From assembly GCA_036555665.1 (NCBI GenBank), contig DATBKW010000142.1, positions 1 through 6,079 of the forward strand: a stretch of 6,079 nucleotides of DNA, written 5' to 3'. The notes under the pieces were generated by a model. It made no database searches. It saw nothing but the letters and a program-made list of their open reading frames with translations, and was not told where the DNA came from. This document shows, piece by piece, positions 1 to 5,712 of this stretch. The stretch is from JAOPZW01 sp036555665 (GTDB lineage Bacteria; Actinomycetota; Thermoleophilia; Solirubrobacterales; Solirubrobacteraceae). Numbering within the stretch: the first letter of the stretch is position 1; every line of letters begins with the position of its first letter. The position numbers and the translations under genes are program-made.

Positions 1-59
1 CGGACCTCCTCGAGCGAGGGCTCGACGCGCAGCGTGCTCGGATCAGCGGCGACGGCCAA
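1..59 (-). CDS. trpE: Probable anthranilate synthase component I, N-terminal fragment (cut by window edge)
   Basis: A minus-strand frame opening with TTG at 59..57 runs off the left edge after 19 codons. It reads LAVAADPSTLRVEPSLEEV. The PSLEEV stretch resembles the start of TrpE proteins, which often begin with a proline-Ser-Leu-Glu-Glu segment before the first domain; this is from memory of the family. An AAGAGG-like ribosome binding site lies six bases upstream of the TTG, inside the end of hisIE, and the two genes would overlap by 17 nt. TrpE with TrpG makes anthranilate from chorismate, the first step of tryptophan synthesis. A hisI-trpE neighbourhood is known in other actinobacteria such as Mycobacterium, which supports the call. 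Too little is visible to see any catalytic motif, and the start codon is inferred. Confidence 0.5.
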   Translation of the reverse strand, partial: MAVAADPSTLRVEPSLEEV

Positions 60-639
60 CCAGGACCTCTTCGGCGTCGGTCAGCGCCCGGCCGCGCGAG
101 TGCAGCAGCACGGTCAGGTGGTAGAGGACGTCGGCGGCCTCCTCGTCGACGCGCTTGTCGCCCTCCTCGCGCGCGGCGCGGGCGACCTCCTCGGCCTCCT
201 CCTGCACCTTCGCGCCGATGCGCGGCGGATCGTCGAGCAGCTCGACGGTGTACGACCCCTCGGGGCGCTCGGCCGCCCGCTGCGTCAGCGTGCGCTCGAG
301 CCCGGGCAGCGCCTCGTGCGGCGCCGGCGGCTCGAGCTCGCCGTTGTGAAAGCACGTGCGCTCGCCGGTGTGGCAGGCGGGCCCGGCCGGCTCGACGAGG
401 GCCAGCAGCGCGTCGCCGTCGCAGTCCAGGCGCAGCGCCCTGACCGCCTGCGTGTTGCCCGAGGTCGCGCCCTTGTGCCACAGCTCGTTGCGCGAGCGGC
501 TCCACAGGTGCAGCTCCCCGGTCGCGCGCGTGCGGGCCACCGCCTCGGCGTTGGCGTAGGCGAGGGTCAGGACCTCCCCAGTGCGCCAATCCTGGACGAC
601 GACCGGGACGAGGCCACGCTCGTCGTAGGCGATCTCCAC
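43..639 (-). CDS. hisIE: Bifunctional phosphoribosyl-AMP cyclohydrolase / phosphoribosyl-ATP pyrophosphatase
   Basis: This 198-residue cytoplasmic enzyme would catalyse steps 2 and 3 of histidine biosynthesis: hydrolysis of PR-ATP to PR-AMP (HisE part) and opening of the adenine ring (HisI part). The HisI domain covers about residues 1-105. It shows WSRSRNELWHKGATSGNTQ (46-64), the metal-binding DCDGD (72-76) and the zinc cysteines C73, C89 and C96 in CHTGERTCF. The HisE domain covers about 115-198, with GSYT (128-131), KVQEEAEEV (144-152) and EEAADVLYHL (166-175). The frame stays open upstream, but GTG at 639 was chosen because the family's conserved start (YDERGLVPVVVQD) follows at once. 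A GGAGG lies 12 bases upstream of that GTG and can pair with CCTCC just before it. Many actinobacteria keep hisI and hisE as separate genes, so the fusion helps placement. trpE appears to follow, overlapping the end. Confidence 0.95.
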   Translation of the reverse strand: MEIAYDERGLVPVVVQDWRTGEVLTLAYANAEAVARTRATGELHLWSRSRNELWHKGATSGNTQAVRALRLDCDGDALLALVEPAGPACHTGERTCFHNGELEPPAPHEALPGLERTLTQRAAERPEGSYTVELLDDPPRIGAKVQEEAEEVARAAREEGDKRVDEEAADVLYHLTVLLHSRGRALTDAEEVLVGRRR

Positions 640-730
640 GGAGGAAAGGTACCTCCGCGGGTCATCCAGACCCGCGTTCTGAGATCGCCGGCCGCATCCG
701 GCGGCTGTAACCGCCCGCTTCGCGGGCTCC
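640..730 (-). promoter_or_regulatory. Hairpin-rich leader upstream of hisIE
   Basis: This 91-nt gap separates the stop of the FAD oxidoreductase gene from the hisIE start. It holds four short inverted repeats in a row. 713-727 is a 6-bp stem (GCCCGC/GCGGGC) with a 3-nt loop. 686-703 is a 6-bp stem (CGCCGG/CCGGCG). 656-676 is a 7-bp stem (CGCGGGT/ACCCGCG). 640-656 is a 5-bp stem (GGAGG/CCTCC) that places the hisIE Shine-Dalgarno in a stem ending right at the GTG. None is followed by a T tract on the minus strand, so an intrinsic terminator is not shown, although the first could end the upstream operon. No clear -35/-10 boxes are visible. A regulatory or insulating role is inference. Short GC stems are common in DNA this GC-rich. 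Confidence 0.4.
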
Positions 731-1792
731 TCAGGCGAGGACGCGAGACTCAGCAAAGCGCGGGTGCGCCTGATCCAGATACCAGCCGAACGCGCGATCG
801 ACGAGTGGCTGCCGGCTCAGCGCGCGCAGCGCCAGCGTCAACACGCGCGGCGGCAGCGCCGGCACGAGGCGCTGCAGGAACAGCGCGCGGCGGAAGGCGG
901 GCGCGTGCGCATCGTGGAAGGCCGCGTAGTCGGCCAGCGCGCGCTCGCGCGGCTTGCCGTCGTTCAGCACGGCGCGCAGCTCGCGCCCGGCCGCGATACC
1001 GAAGTAGAAGGCGGTCCGGATGCCCTCCCCCGAGAGGGGAAAGCAGTGACCTGCGCTGTCGCCGACGTACATCACGTCGCCGTCGCTGGCGGTGCGCAGC
1101 CGGTGCGGGAACCAGTTGCCCTGGTAGCGGACCGACGGCGCGTCGAGCCGGGCGGCAAGCGCGTCGGTCGGCGCGCGCACGTGCTGGTGCGGCTCGTAGG
1201 AGCCGACCCCGATGCGCGCCTCGCCGCCGGCGGGCACCCGCCAGCCGTAGCCGCGGCGCACCATCGAGCGCTCGATCCAGACGTCGAGCGCGTCGCCCTC
1301 GCCGTCGGCCTCCGGGTGGACCTCCAGGCCGCGGCTGAGCGGCGCGTCGGGCGGCTGGTAGTGCGGATCGTCGAGGACACGCCGCCAGCCCATCGCGTCG
1401 ACGACCAGCGGCGCGCTGAGCGGGCCGCGATCGGTCGCGACGACGCCGCCCTGGCGCCCGCTGACCGTCGCGATCTCGAACCGCGCATCGCCGCACTGCG
1501 TCCACAGCCGCACGCACAGCTCGCGATAGTCGAAGGCCGACCAGCTCCACGGCATCCGGTAGCGCACCGTGCCGTGGGGCGTCGTGAAGGTCATGGCCGG
1601 GAGCTCCTGCCGGATGGCTTCGCCGACACCCATCGCGTGCAGCCACGGCGTCGGCGCGGCGCACGCCGACGTCGCGCGGGCACCGATCTCGTAGCGGTCG
1701 ACGACGAGTACGTCGGCGCCGGCGCCGGCGAGCTCGCGCGCCACCGCGAGGCCCGCGAAGGACGCGCCGCAGACGAGGACGTCGGCCGTCAC
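731..1792 (-). CDS. FAD-dependent oxidoreductase, geranylgeranyl reductase-like
   Basis: A 353-residue flavoprotein. The N-terminal Rossmann fold has GASFAG at 9-14, a GxSxxG variant of the usual dinucleotide-binding GxGxxG, and ends in VVDR (30-33), whose acidic residue would bind the adenosine ribose. VVDAMGWRRVL (130-140) and VGDSAGHCFPLSGEGI (243-258) are the later FAD contacts typical of geranylgeranyl reductases and related monooxygenase-fold enzymes. No transmembrane segment is evident. GTG at 1792 was chosen because it overlaps the stop of the upstream phytoene synthase-like gene as GTGA, which implies translational coupling, and it places the FAD motif at the very N terminus. The pairing suggests it reduces or modifies an isoprenoid such as a carotenoid, menaquinone side chain or lipid. 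The substrate cannot be read from sequence. It lacks the CrtY lycopene-cyclase signature I would expect, so that role is less likely. Confidence 0.85.
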   Translation of the reverse strand: MTADVLVCGASFAGLAVARELAGAGADVLVVDRYEIGARATSACAAPTPWLHAMGVGEAIRQELPAMTFTTPHGTVRYRMPWSWSAFDYRELCVRLWTQCGDARFEIATVSGRQGGVVATDRGPLSAPLVVDAMGWRRVLDDPHYQPPDAPLSRGLEVHPEADGEGDALDVWIERSMVRRGYGWRVPAGGEARIGVGSYEPHQHVRAPTDALAARLDAPSVRYQGNWFPHRLRTASDGDVMYVGDSAGHCFPLSGEGIRTAFYFGIAAGRELRAVLNDGKPRERALADYAAFHDAHAPAFRRALFLQRLVPALPPRVLTLALRALSRQPLVDRAFGWYLDQAHPRFAESRVLA

Positions 1793-2622
1793 CTTCTCAG
1801 CGCCGCCCCCACGGCCTCCCACGGGCGCAGGCGGGCCCGGGCTCCGAGGACGTCGTAGCCGTTGCGCTCGACGCGATCGAGCACGCGCGCGTAGACGGCG
1901 CGCGCGATCCGCACCCCGTGGCGCATCCCGGGCGCCACGGCCCGCGCGACGCCCGCGGTCTCGGCGAACAGCGCGCGGGCGCGCGCGACCTCCTGGGCCA
2001 CGCGCTCGCGCAGCGGGTCGGTGGCCGCGCCGGCGCGCAGGTCGTCCTCCGGCAGGCCGGGCAGGTAGACGCGGTCCAAGCGCCAGTCCACGGGGACGTC
2101 GCGGATGAAGTTCGTCAGCTGGAAGGCGACGCCGAGCCGGGCGACGGCCTCGGGCTCGGGCGCGCCGAGGAGCGGCGCCATGACGCGGCCGACGGTCGCC
2201 GCGCTGCCCTCCATGTAGTCGTCGAGCTGCGCGCGCGAGCGGATGCGCACGGGCTCCTCGCAGTCGACGCGCATCGACTGGACGTAGCGCGGCAACAGCT
2301 CCACGGGCATGCCGTGGCGCGGGCCGGCGTCGACGAGCGCCGCGATCACGGGGTGCTCGGAACGTCCGGCGGCCAGGCCGTGCTCGAGCTCGGCCTGCCA
2401 GGCGTCGAGCGCCGCGCGGCGCGGGGCGCCCGGCGGCAGGCGATCGGGCCCGTCGACGATCTCATCCGCGCCGCGCACGAAGCCGTACAACGCATGGACG
2501 GCCGGGCGCACATCGCGTGGCAAAAGGCCGGTCGCGCAGTAGTAGGTCGGGTCGTGGCGGCGCTGCATGCGTCGGCACGTGCGATAGGACTCCTGCAGCC
2601 GGCGATCCATGGCGACGGGCAC
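1789..2622 (-). CDS. Phytoene/squalene synthase family protein
   Basis: A 277-residue head-to-head prenyl transferase that would condense two prenyl diphosphates, most likely geranylgeranyl diphosphate to phytoene. The two Mg-diphosphate motifs are present: DEIVD at 53-57, in HALYGFVRGADEIVDG, and D175-x3-D179 in NFIRDVPVDW, followed by RVYLP (184-188). YMEGSAATVGRVMAPLLG (136-153) is the conserved helix between them. The overall pattern (SYRTCRRMQRRHDPTYY near the N terminus, RPAVHALYGF) is the actinobacterial form of the family. The GTG at 2622 is the outermost start, and ATG at 2610 (giving 273 residues) is equally possible. Neither has a clear Shine-Dalgarno. It heads an operon with the flavoprotein, which overlaps it by 4 nt, and is divergent from the ArsA-like gene. 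Squalene or dehydrosqualene synthesis cannot be excluded, since neither a desaturase (CrtI) nor hopanoid genes are in view. Confidence 0.9.
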   Translation of the reverse strand: MPVAMDRRLQESYRTCRRMQRRHDPTYYCATGLLPRDVRPAVHALYGFVRGADEIVDGPDRLPPGAPRRAALDAWQAELEHGLAAGRSEHPVIAALVDAGPRHGMPVELLPRYVQSMRVDCEEPVRIRSRAQLDDYMEGSAATVGRVMAPLLGAPEPEAVARLGVAFQLTNFIRDVPVDWRLDRVYLPGLPEDDLRAGAATDPLRERVAQEVARARALFAETAGVARAVAPGMRHGVRIARAVYARVLDRVERNGYDVLGARARLRPWEAVGAALRR

Positions 2623-2657
2623 GATGCGTGAGCCTACGGGGTAGCCGGAGCTACAGC
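2623..2657. promoter_or_regulatory. Short divergent intergenic region with inverted repeat
   Basis: Only 35 bases lie between the outermost start of the phytoene synthase-like gene and the ArsA-like ATPase start. The region holds GTAGC-CGGA-GCTAC (2641-2654), a 5-bp inverted repeat overlapping the GGAG ribosome binding site (2647-2650) of the plus-strand gene. An overlapping alternative pairing is CTAC-GGG-GTAG (2634-2644). No convincing -10 or -35 elements are seen, and there is too little room for two full promoters. At least one promoter must therefore lie inside a neighbouring coding region, or the transcripts are nearly leaderless. Confidence 0.35.
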
Positions 2658-3569
2658 ATGACTTTCCTCGACGACCGCGAACTGTGTTTCGTCACCGGCA
2701 AGGGCGGGGTGGGCAAGACGACCGTGGCGCTCGCGACCGCGATGGCCGCCGCCCGCAGCGGGCGACGCGTCGTGGTGTGCGAGCTGGCCGGGCAGGCGCG
2801 GGCCGCGGGGATCTTCGGCCTCGACGCCCGCGCTCCCGGGCACGAGCAACAGCTCGAGGACGGCCTGTGGGCCACGACGATCGATCCCGTCCTGGCGCTC
2901 GAGGAATGGGCGGCCCGCCAGATCGGCTCGCGCCGCCTCGTCGGGCTGCTCACGCACTCCAACGCGTTCGCGGCGTTCGTCAACGCGGCGCCCGGGGCGC
3001 GCGAGCTGCTGGCCATGACGAAGGCGTGGGAGCTGGGGCGCGACCGGCGCTGGGTCAAGGGCCGCGGGAGCTATGACCTCGTCGTGGTCGACGGCCCGGC
3101 CAGCGGCCACGGCATCGGCATGCTGCGCACCCCGCACACCTTCGCCGAGATCGCGCGCGTCGGGCCGATCGCCTCGCAGGCGCGCAAGGTCGATGCGCTG
3201 CTCGCGGATCAGGCGCGCAGCGCGTTCGTCGCCGTGGCGCTGCCGTCGGAGCTGTCGGTGAGCGAGACGCTCGAGCTCGAGGCGCGCGTCGCCGCCGCGC
3301 TCAGGCGCCCGCTTGACGCCGTGGTCGTCAACGGCGTGCTGCCGCGCCGCTTCAGCGCCGAGGACATCGAGCGGCTCACGGCGCGCAACGGTGCGGTGGC
3401 ACCGGCAGTCGTGGCCGCCGCGCGCCGGCAGCACGGCCAGGGCGGCGCCCAGCAGGCTCAGCTCGCCCGCCTGCGCCGCCACGCGTCAGCACCCGTCACG
3501 ACGCTGCCGCTCGTGGCGGCGCCGCGGCTGCACGTCGACGACGTACGCGAGCTGGCGCGGCGGCTCTGA
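2658..3569 (+). CDS. ArsA/GET3-family ATPase (single-domain)
   Basis: A 303-residue soluble P-loop ATPase and the only plus-strand gene. The deviant Walker A motif of the SIMIBI class is GKGGVGKTT (14-22), with the signature lysine K15. The Switch II region is VVVDGPASGHGIGMLRTP (142-159), matching the D-x-P-x-GH pattern of ArsA/GET3. The usual Switch I DPA motif is replaced by CELAGQARA (41-49). Only two cysteines occur (C10, C41), so neither the GET3 zinc CxxC nor the ArsA metalloid site is present; arsenite transport is therefore unlikely. The start is ATG 2658, with GGAG seven bases upstream. The frame remains open further upstream, but that stretch lies over the divergent gene. Actinobacteria often carry two such ATPases in tandem (for example Rv3679/Rv3680 of M. 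tuberculosis), whereas only one is present here. Its client is unknown. Confidence 0.85.
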   Translation: MTFLDDRELCFVTGKGGVGKTTVALATAMAAARSGRRVVVCELAGQARAAGIFGLDARAPGHEQQLEDGLWATTIDPVLALEEWAARQIGSRRLVGLLTHSNAFAAFVNAAPGARELLAMTKAWELGRDRRWVKGRGSYDLVVVDGPASGHGIGMLRTPHTFAEIARVGPIASQARKVDALLADQARSAFVAVALPSELSVSETLELEARVAAALRRPLDAVVVNGVLPRRFSAEDIERLTARNGAVAPAVVAAARRQHGQGGAQQAQLARLRRHASAPVTTLPLVAAPRLHVDDVRELARRL

Positions 3570-3575
3570 GGCCGC
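3560..3575. terminator. Possible shared stem-loop between convergent genes
   Basis: GCGGC and GCCGC flank a 6-nt loop across the ArsA-like stop codon, in the 9-base gap before the stop of the opposing peptidase gene. There is no T tract on either strand. It is the only structure seen that could separate the two convergent transcripts, and a 5-bp GC stem can arise by chance in such DNA. Confidence 0.2.
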
Positions 3576-3578
3576 TGC

Positions 3579-4283
3579 TCACCACAGGTAGCGCGTCGGC
3601 AGCGCGGTCTCGACCGCGGCTCCGTCCTCGCGGCGCTGGATCCGATAGCCGCGCGCGCCCTCCTCGGCCGCCACGACCTCGGCGAGCACGTCGGAGCCCG
3701 TGAAGTGCAGGGCCGCGCCGTCGTCGGCGGCGTAGCCGTCGGGGAACCCGGCCGCCACCAGTCGGTGGTAGACCGGGCGGCGCTGTTCGTCGGAGTCGTA
3801 GTGCGGGCAGGCGCTTCCACCGACGAAGCCCAGGCCGTCGTTGAGCGGCGAAAGGTGCGGGCCGAACGAGTCGGTGACCGAGGCCTCGAACCAGCAGTTC
3901 ATCCCCGCGCTGACGCCGCACAGCACGGCGCCCGCGTCGAGGGCGTCGCCGAGGATCACGTCGAGGCCGTGGGCGCGCCAGACGCCGAGCAGCGACAGCG
4001 TGTTGCCGCCCCCGACATAGATGACGTCCTGCTCGAGCACGTGGGCACGCAGGTCGCCGACCTTGCGATCGAAGAGCGCCAGATCCGACGGCAGGCAGTC
4101 GTGCTCGGCAAAGGCGCGATAGAAGCGGGCCACGTAGCTGTCGCTGTCGCCGCTCGCCGTCGCCACGAAGCACACGCGGGGCCGCTCGCGGCGCGCCAGG
4201 CTGAGCACGAACTGGTCGAGCAGGGGGTTGTAGGGCTCGCTGGAGAAGCCACCGCCGCCCATGGCCACGATCGCGCCGCTCAT
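3579..4283 (-). CDS. pepE: Peptidase E-like protein, serine peptidase family S51
   Basis: A 234-residue cytoplasmic protein, the usual size for peptidase E. Family S51 has a class I glutamine amidotransferase-like fold and includes Asp-X dipeptidases and cyanophycinases. The visible signature is GGGNTLSLL (91-99), then the nucleophile elbow GVSAG (123-127) with Ser125, then GGSACPHYD (155-163) with likely catalytic His161. The Ser-to-His spacing of 36 is close to that of Salmonella PepE. The third triad member is probably an acidic residue after the elbow, E133 or D138. ATG 4283 was chosen because it overlaps the era stop codon as ATGA and begins the conserved N-terminal strand (GAIVAMGGGGFS). 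It is the last gene of the phoH-ybeY-era operon and probably depends on coupling to era, as no strong ribosome binding site is seen. The dipeptide specificity is inferred from the family and is not proven. Confidence 0.85.
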   Translation of the reverse strand: MSGAIVAMGGGGFSSEPYNPLLDQFVLSLARRERPRVCFVATASGDSDSYVARFYRAFAEHDCLPSDLALFDRKVGDLRAHVLEQDVIYVGGGNTLSLLGVWRAHGLDVILGDALDAGAVLCGVSAGMNCWFEASVTDSFGPHLSPLNDGLGFVGGSACPHYDSDEQRRPVYHRLVAAGFPDGYAADDGAALHFTGSDVLAEVVAAEEGARGYRIQRREDGAAVETALPTRYLW

Positions 4284-5161
4284 TCGATGCCCAACCGGTC
4301 CAGCAGCGCCTCGTCCGTCCGCCACCCGCGGCGCACGCGTACAGAAAGGTCGAGATGCACCCGCCCGCCGAGCTCGCGCTCGAGCTCACGCCGGGCGGCA
4401 CTGCCGACGGCCTTGATCATCCGCCCCCCGCTGCCGATGAGGATGCCCTTCTGCGATTCGGTCTCCACCCAGACATACGCGCGGATGACCGTCAAACCAT
4501 CGTCGTGCTCCTCGATCTCGTCGACGAAGACCTCGACCGCGTGCGGAATCTCCTGGAAGGTGCGGCGCAGCACCTGCTCGCGGACAAGCTCGGCCAGCAG
4601 GACCTCCCGCGGCTGGTCGGAGCGCTCGCCGGGCGGGAACAGGAACGGTCCCTCGGGCATGAGGCCGGCGAGGTGCGCGCGCAGCTCGTCGACGCCGCGC
4701 CCGGTGCGCGCGCTCACCGGGAAGATCTCGTCGGCGACGTCGAGCGCCTCCGCGTCGGCCAGGACCTGCACCGTGTGCGGGCGGTCGAGGCGATCGACCT
4801 TGTTGACGGCGAGCACGACGGGCACGTCGACGCCGCGCAGGGCTCCCGCGATCCAGCGGTCGCCCGGTCCGACGCCCTCCTCGCCGTTGATCACGAACAG
4901 CGCCGCGTCGGACTCCGACAGCTCGGCCTCCACCCGGCGCTGCATGCGCTCGGTCAGCGCGTCGCGGGGGCGCTGGACGCCGGGGAGGTCGACGAGCACG
5001 ATCTGCGCGTCGGGCGCGCTGGCCACGCCGCGGATCGCACGGCGCGTGGTCTGCGGCTTGTCCGAGACGATCGCGACCTTGCCGCCGACGATGCCGTTGA
5101 CCAGCGTGGACTTGCCGACGTTCGGGCGGCCGGCGAGCGCGACGAAGCCCGACCGCGTCAC
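4280..5161 (-). CDS. era: GTPase Era (16S rRNA / 30S maturation)
   Basis: A 293-residue Era, normal for the family. Era binds the 3' end of 16S rRNA and assists assembly of the 30S subunit at the inner face of the membrane. The G domain shows the P-loop GRPNVGKST (11-19), the switch I threonines in KPQTTR (35-40), G3 DLPG (58-61), G4 NKVD (120-123) and G5 SA (150-151). The C-terminal KH domain contains KGILIGSGGRMIK (238-250), whose GxxG (243-246) grips RNA. The two-domain architecture separates it from EngA and other Era-like GTPases. The start is GTG 5161, which overlaps the ybeY stop as GTGA. A GGAG lies 11 bases upstream, inside ybeY, so translational coupling probably matters. Gene order after YbeY matches the widespread YbeY-Era association in rRNA processing. 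Confidence 0.98.
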   Translation of the reverse strand: MTRSGFVALAGRPNVGKSTLVNGIVGGKVAIVSDKPQTTRRAIRGVASAPDAQIVLVDLPGVQRPRDALTERMQRRVEAELSESDAALFVINGEEGVGPGDRWIAGALRGVDVPVVLAVNKVDRLDRPHTVQVLADAEALDVADEIFPVSARTGRGVDELRAHLAGLMPEGPFLFPPGERSDQPREVLLAELVREQVLRRTFQEIPHAVEVFVDEIEEHDDGLTVIRAYVWVETESQKGILIGSGGRMIKAVGSAARRELERELGGRVHLDLSVRVRRGWRTDEALLDRLGIE

Positions 5162-5541
5162 CAGCGCAGCAGCTCCGCCTGCAGCGCGAGCATCTCGCCG
5201 TCGTCGGTCTCGTGGTCCATGCCCGTAAGGTGGAGCGCCCCGTGCATGACCGCCTCGCGCAGGTCGCTGGTGTGCGCTGGGCAGATCACGATGTCGCCGA
5301 GCTCGCGCGGGCCGGACGACGGCCCGTCCTCGTCGACCGGGAAGGAGAGTACGTCGGTCGGCCCCTGCTGACCGCGGAACTCCTGGTTGAGCGCGGCGAT
5401 CCGCTCGGCGCCGACATACTCGATCGCGACATGCCCCTCGTCGACGCCCGCCGACGCGAACGCGATCCCCAGCACGCGCCGGATCTCGGCCTGCGACGGT
5501 GCCGCCGGCCCGCCGTCGCCGATGACCTCCACTTCAAGCAC
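5158..5541 (-). CDS. ybeY: Endoribonuclease / rRNA maturation factor YbeY
   Basis: A 127-residue metalloprotein involved in 16S rRNA 3'-end maturation and ribosome quality control. The zinc motif H-G-x-L-H-L-x-G-x-D-H is complete, with H100, H104 and H110. Upstream are LNQEFRG (51-57, conserved Arg56), PTDVLSFP (61-68) and LGDIVICP (81-88). The stretch between GDI and the zinc motif is about a dozen residues shorter than in E. coli YbeY as I remember it. That is a compact variant, not a truncation, because all motifs survive. GTG 5541 was chosen since the conserved first strand (LEVEVIGD) follows directly. An in-frame ATG at 5577 would add 12 Arg-rich residues read from the neighbouring palindrome and is less likely. 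No Shine-Dalgarno precedes the GTG, which is unusual and may mean that translation depends on upstream reading. It overlaps era by 4 nt. Confidence 0.93.
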   Translation of the reverse strand: MLEVEVIGDGGPAAPSQAEIRRVLGIAFASAGVDEGHVAIEYVGAERIAALNQEFRGQQGPTDVLSFPVDEDGPSSGPRELGDIVICPAHTSDLREAVMHGALHLTGMDHETDDGEMLALQAELLRW

Positions 5542-5544
5542 GTC

Positions 5545-5712
5545 AGATGGCCGAGTTCGTGGCCGCCGTGCCCGCATGTGCGCGGGCCGTGGATGCCGGG
5601 CACCGCGGGGCGAAGGGGCACAGTGCCCGAGGCACGGGCCCCTTCGGACCGTGGCGATCCGGCGCCGCGGAGCGCGTACAGGCGGGTGCGGGGGCCACGG
5701 ACTCGGCCATCT
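5545..5712. repeat. Long imperfect palindrome between phoH and ybeY
   Basis: The left end AGATGGCCGAGTTCGTGGCC (5545-5564) is matched by the reverse complement of 5693-5712 at 19 of 20 positions. Counted by hand without gaps, the first 40 bases of each half-arm agree at 34 positions and the full 84-base half-arms at about 59. A perfect internal stem, CGAAGGGGC (5611-5619) against GCCCCTTCG (5638-5646), sits near the centre of symmetry at about 5628.5. A smaller dyad, GGGCAC-A-GTGCCC (5616-5628 region), lies beside the centre. In RNA either strand could fold into a long, interrupted stem. The element fills the phoH-ybeY gap almost exactly, with its right end touching the phoH stop codon. No target-site duplication is visible at its borders. 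Candidates are a MITE-like or inverted-duplication relic, or a structured operon leader. Confidence 0.8.

Noticed and set aside
713..727. Intrinsic terminator after the flavoprotein gene
   Set aside because: The 6-bp stem with a GAA loop is real, but no T tract follows on the minus strand, so it is described only as part of the hairpin-rich leader.
34..1338. Long plus-strand open frame across hisIE and the flavoprotein gene
   Set aside because: It is antisense to two well-supported genes, crosses their boundary, and its product is a low-complexity Arg/Ala/Gly-rich sequence typical of opposite-strand reading in GC-rich DNA.
2517..2657. 47-residue N-terminal extension of the ArsA-like ATPase
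   Set aside because: It overlaps the divergent phytoene synthase-like gene, whereas ATG 2658 has a GGAG at good spacing and places the P-loop at the normal distance from the N terminus.
3705..5228. 507-codon plus-strand open frame opposite pepE and era
   Set aside because: It is a shadow of two genes with complete family motifs on the minus strand; the translation is Ser/Arg/Thr-rich without recognisable domains.
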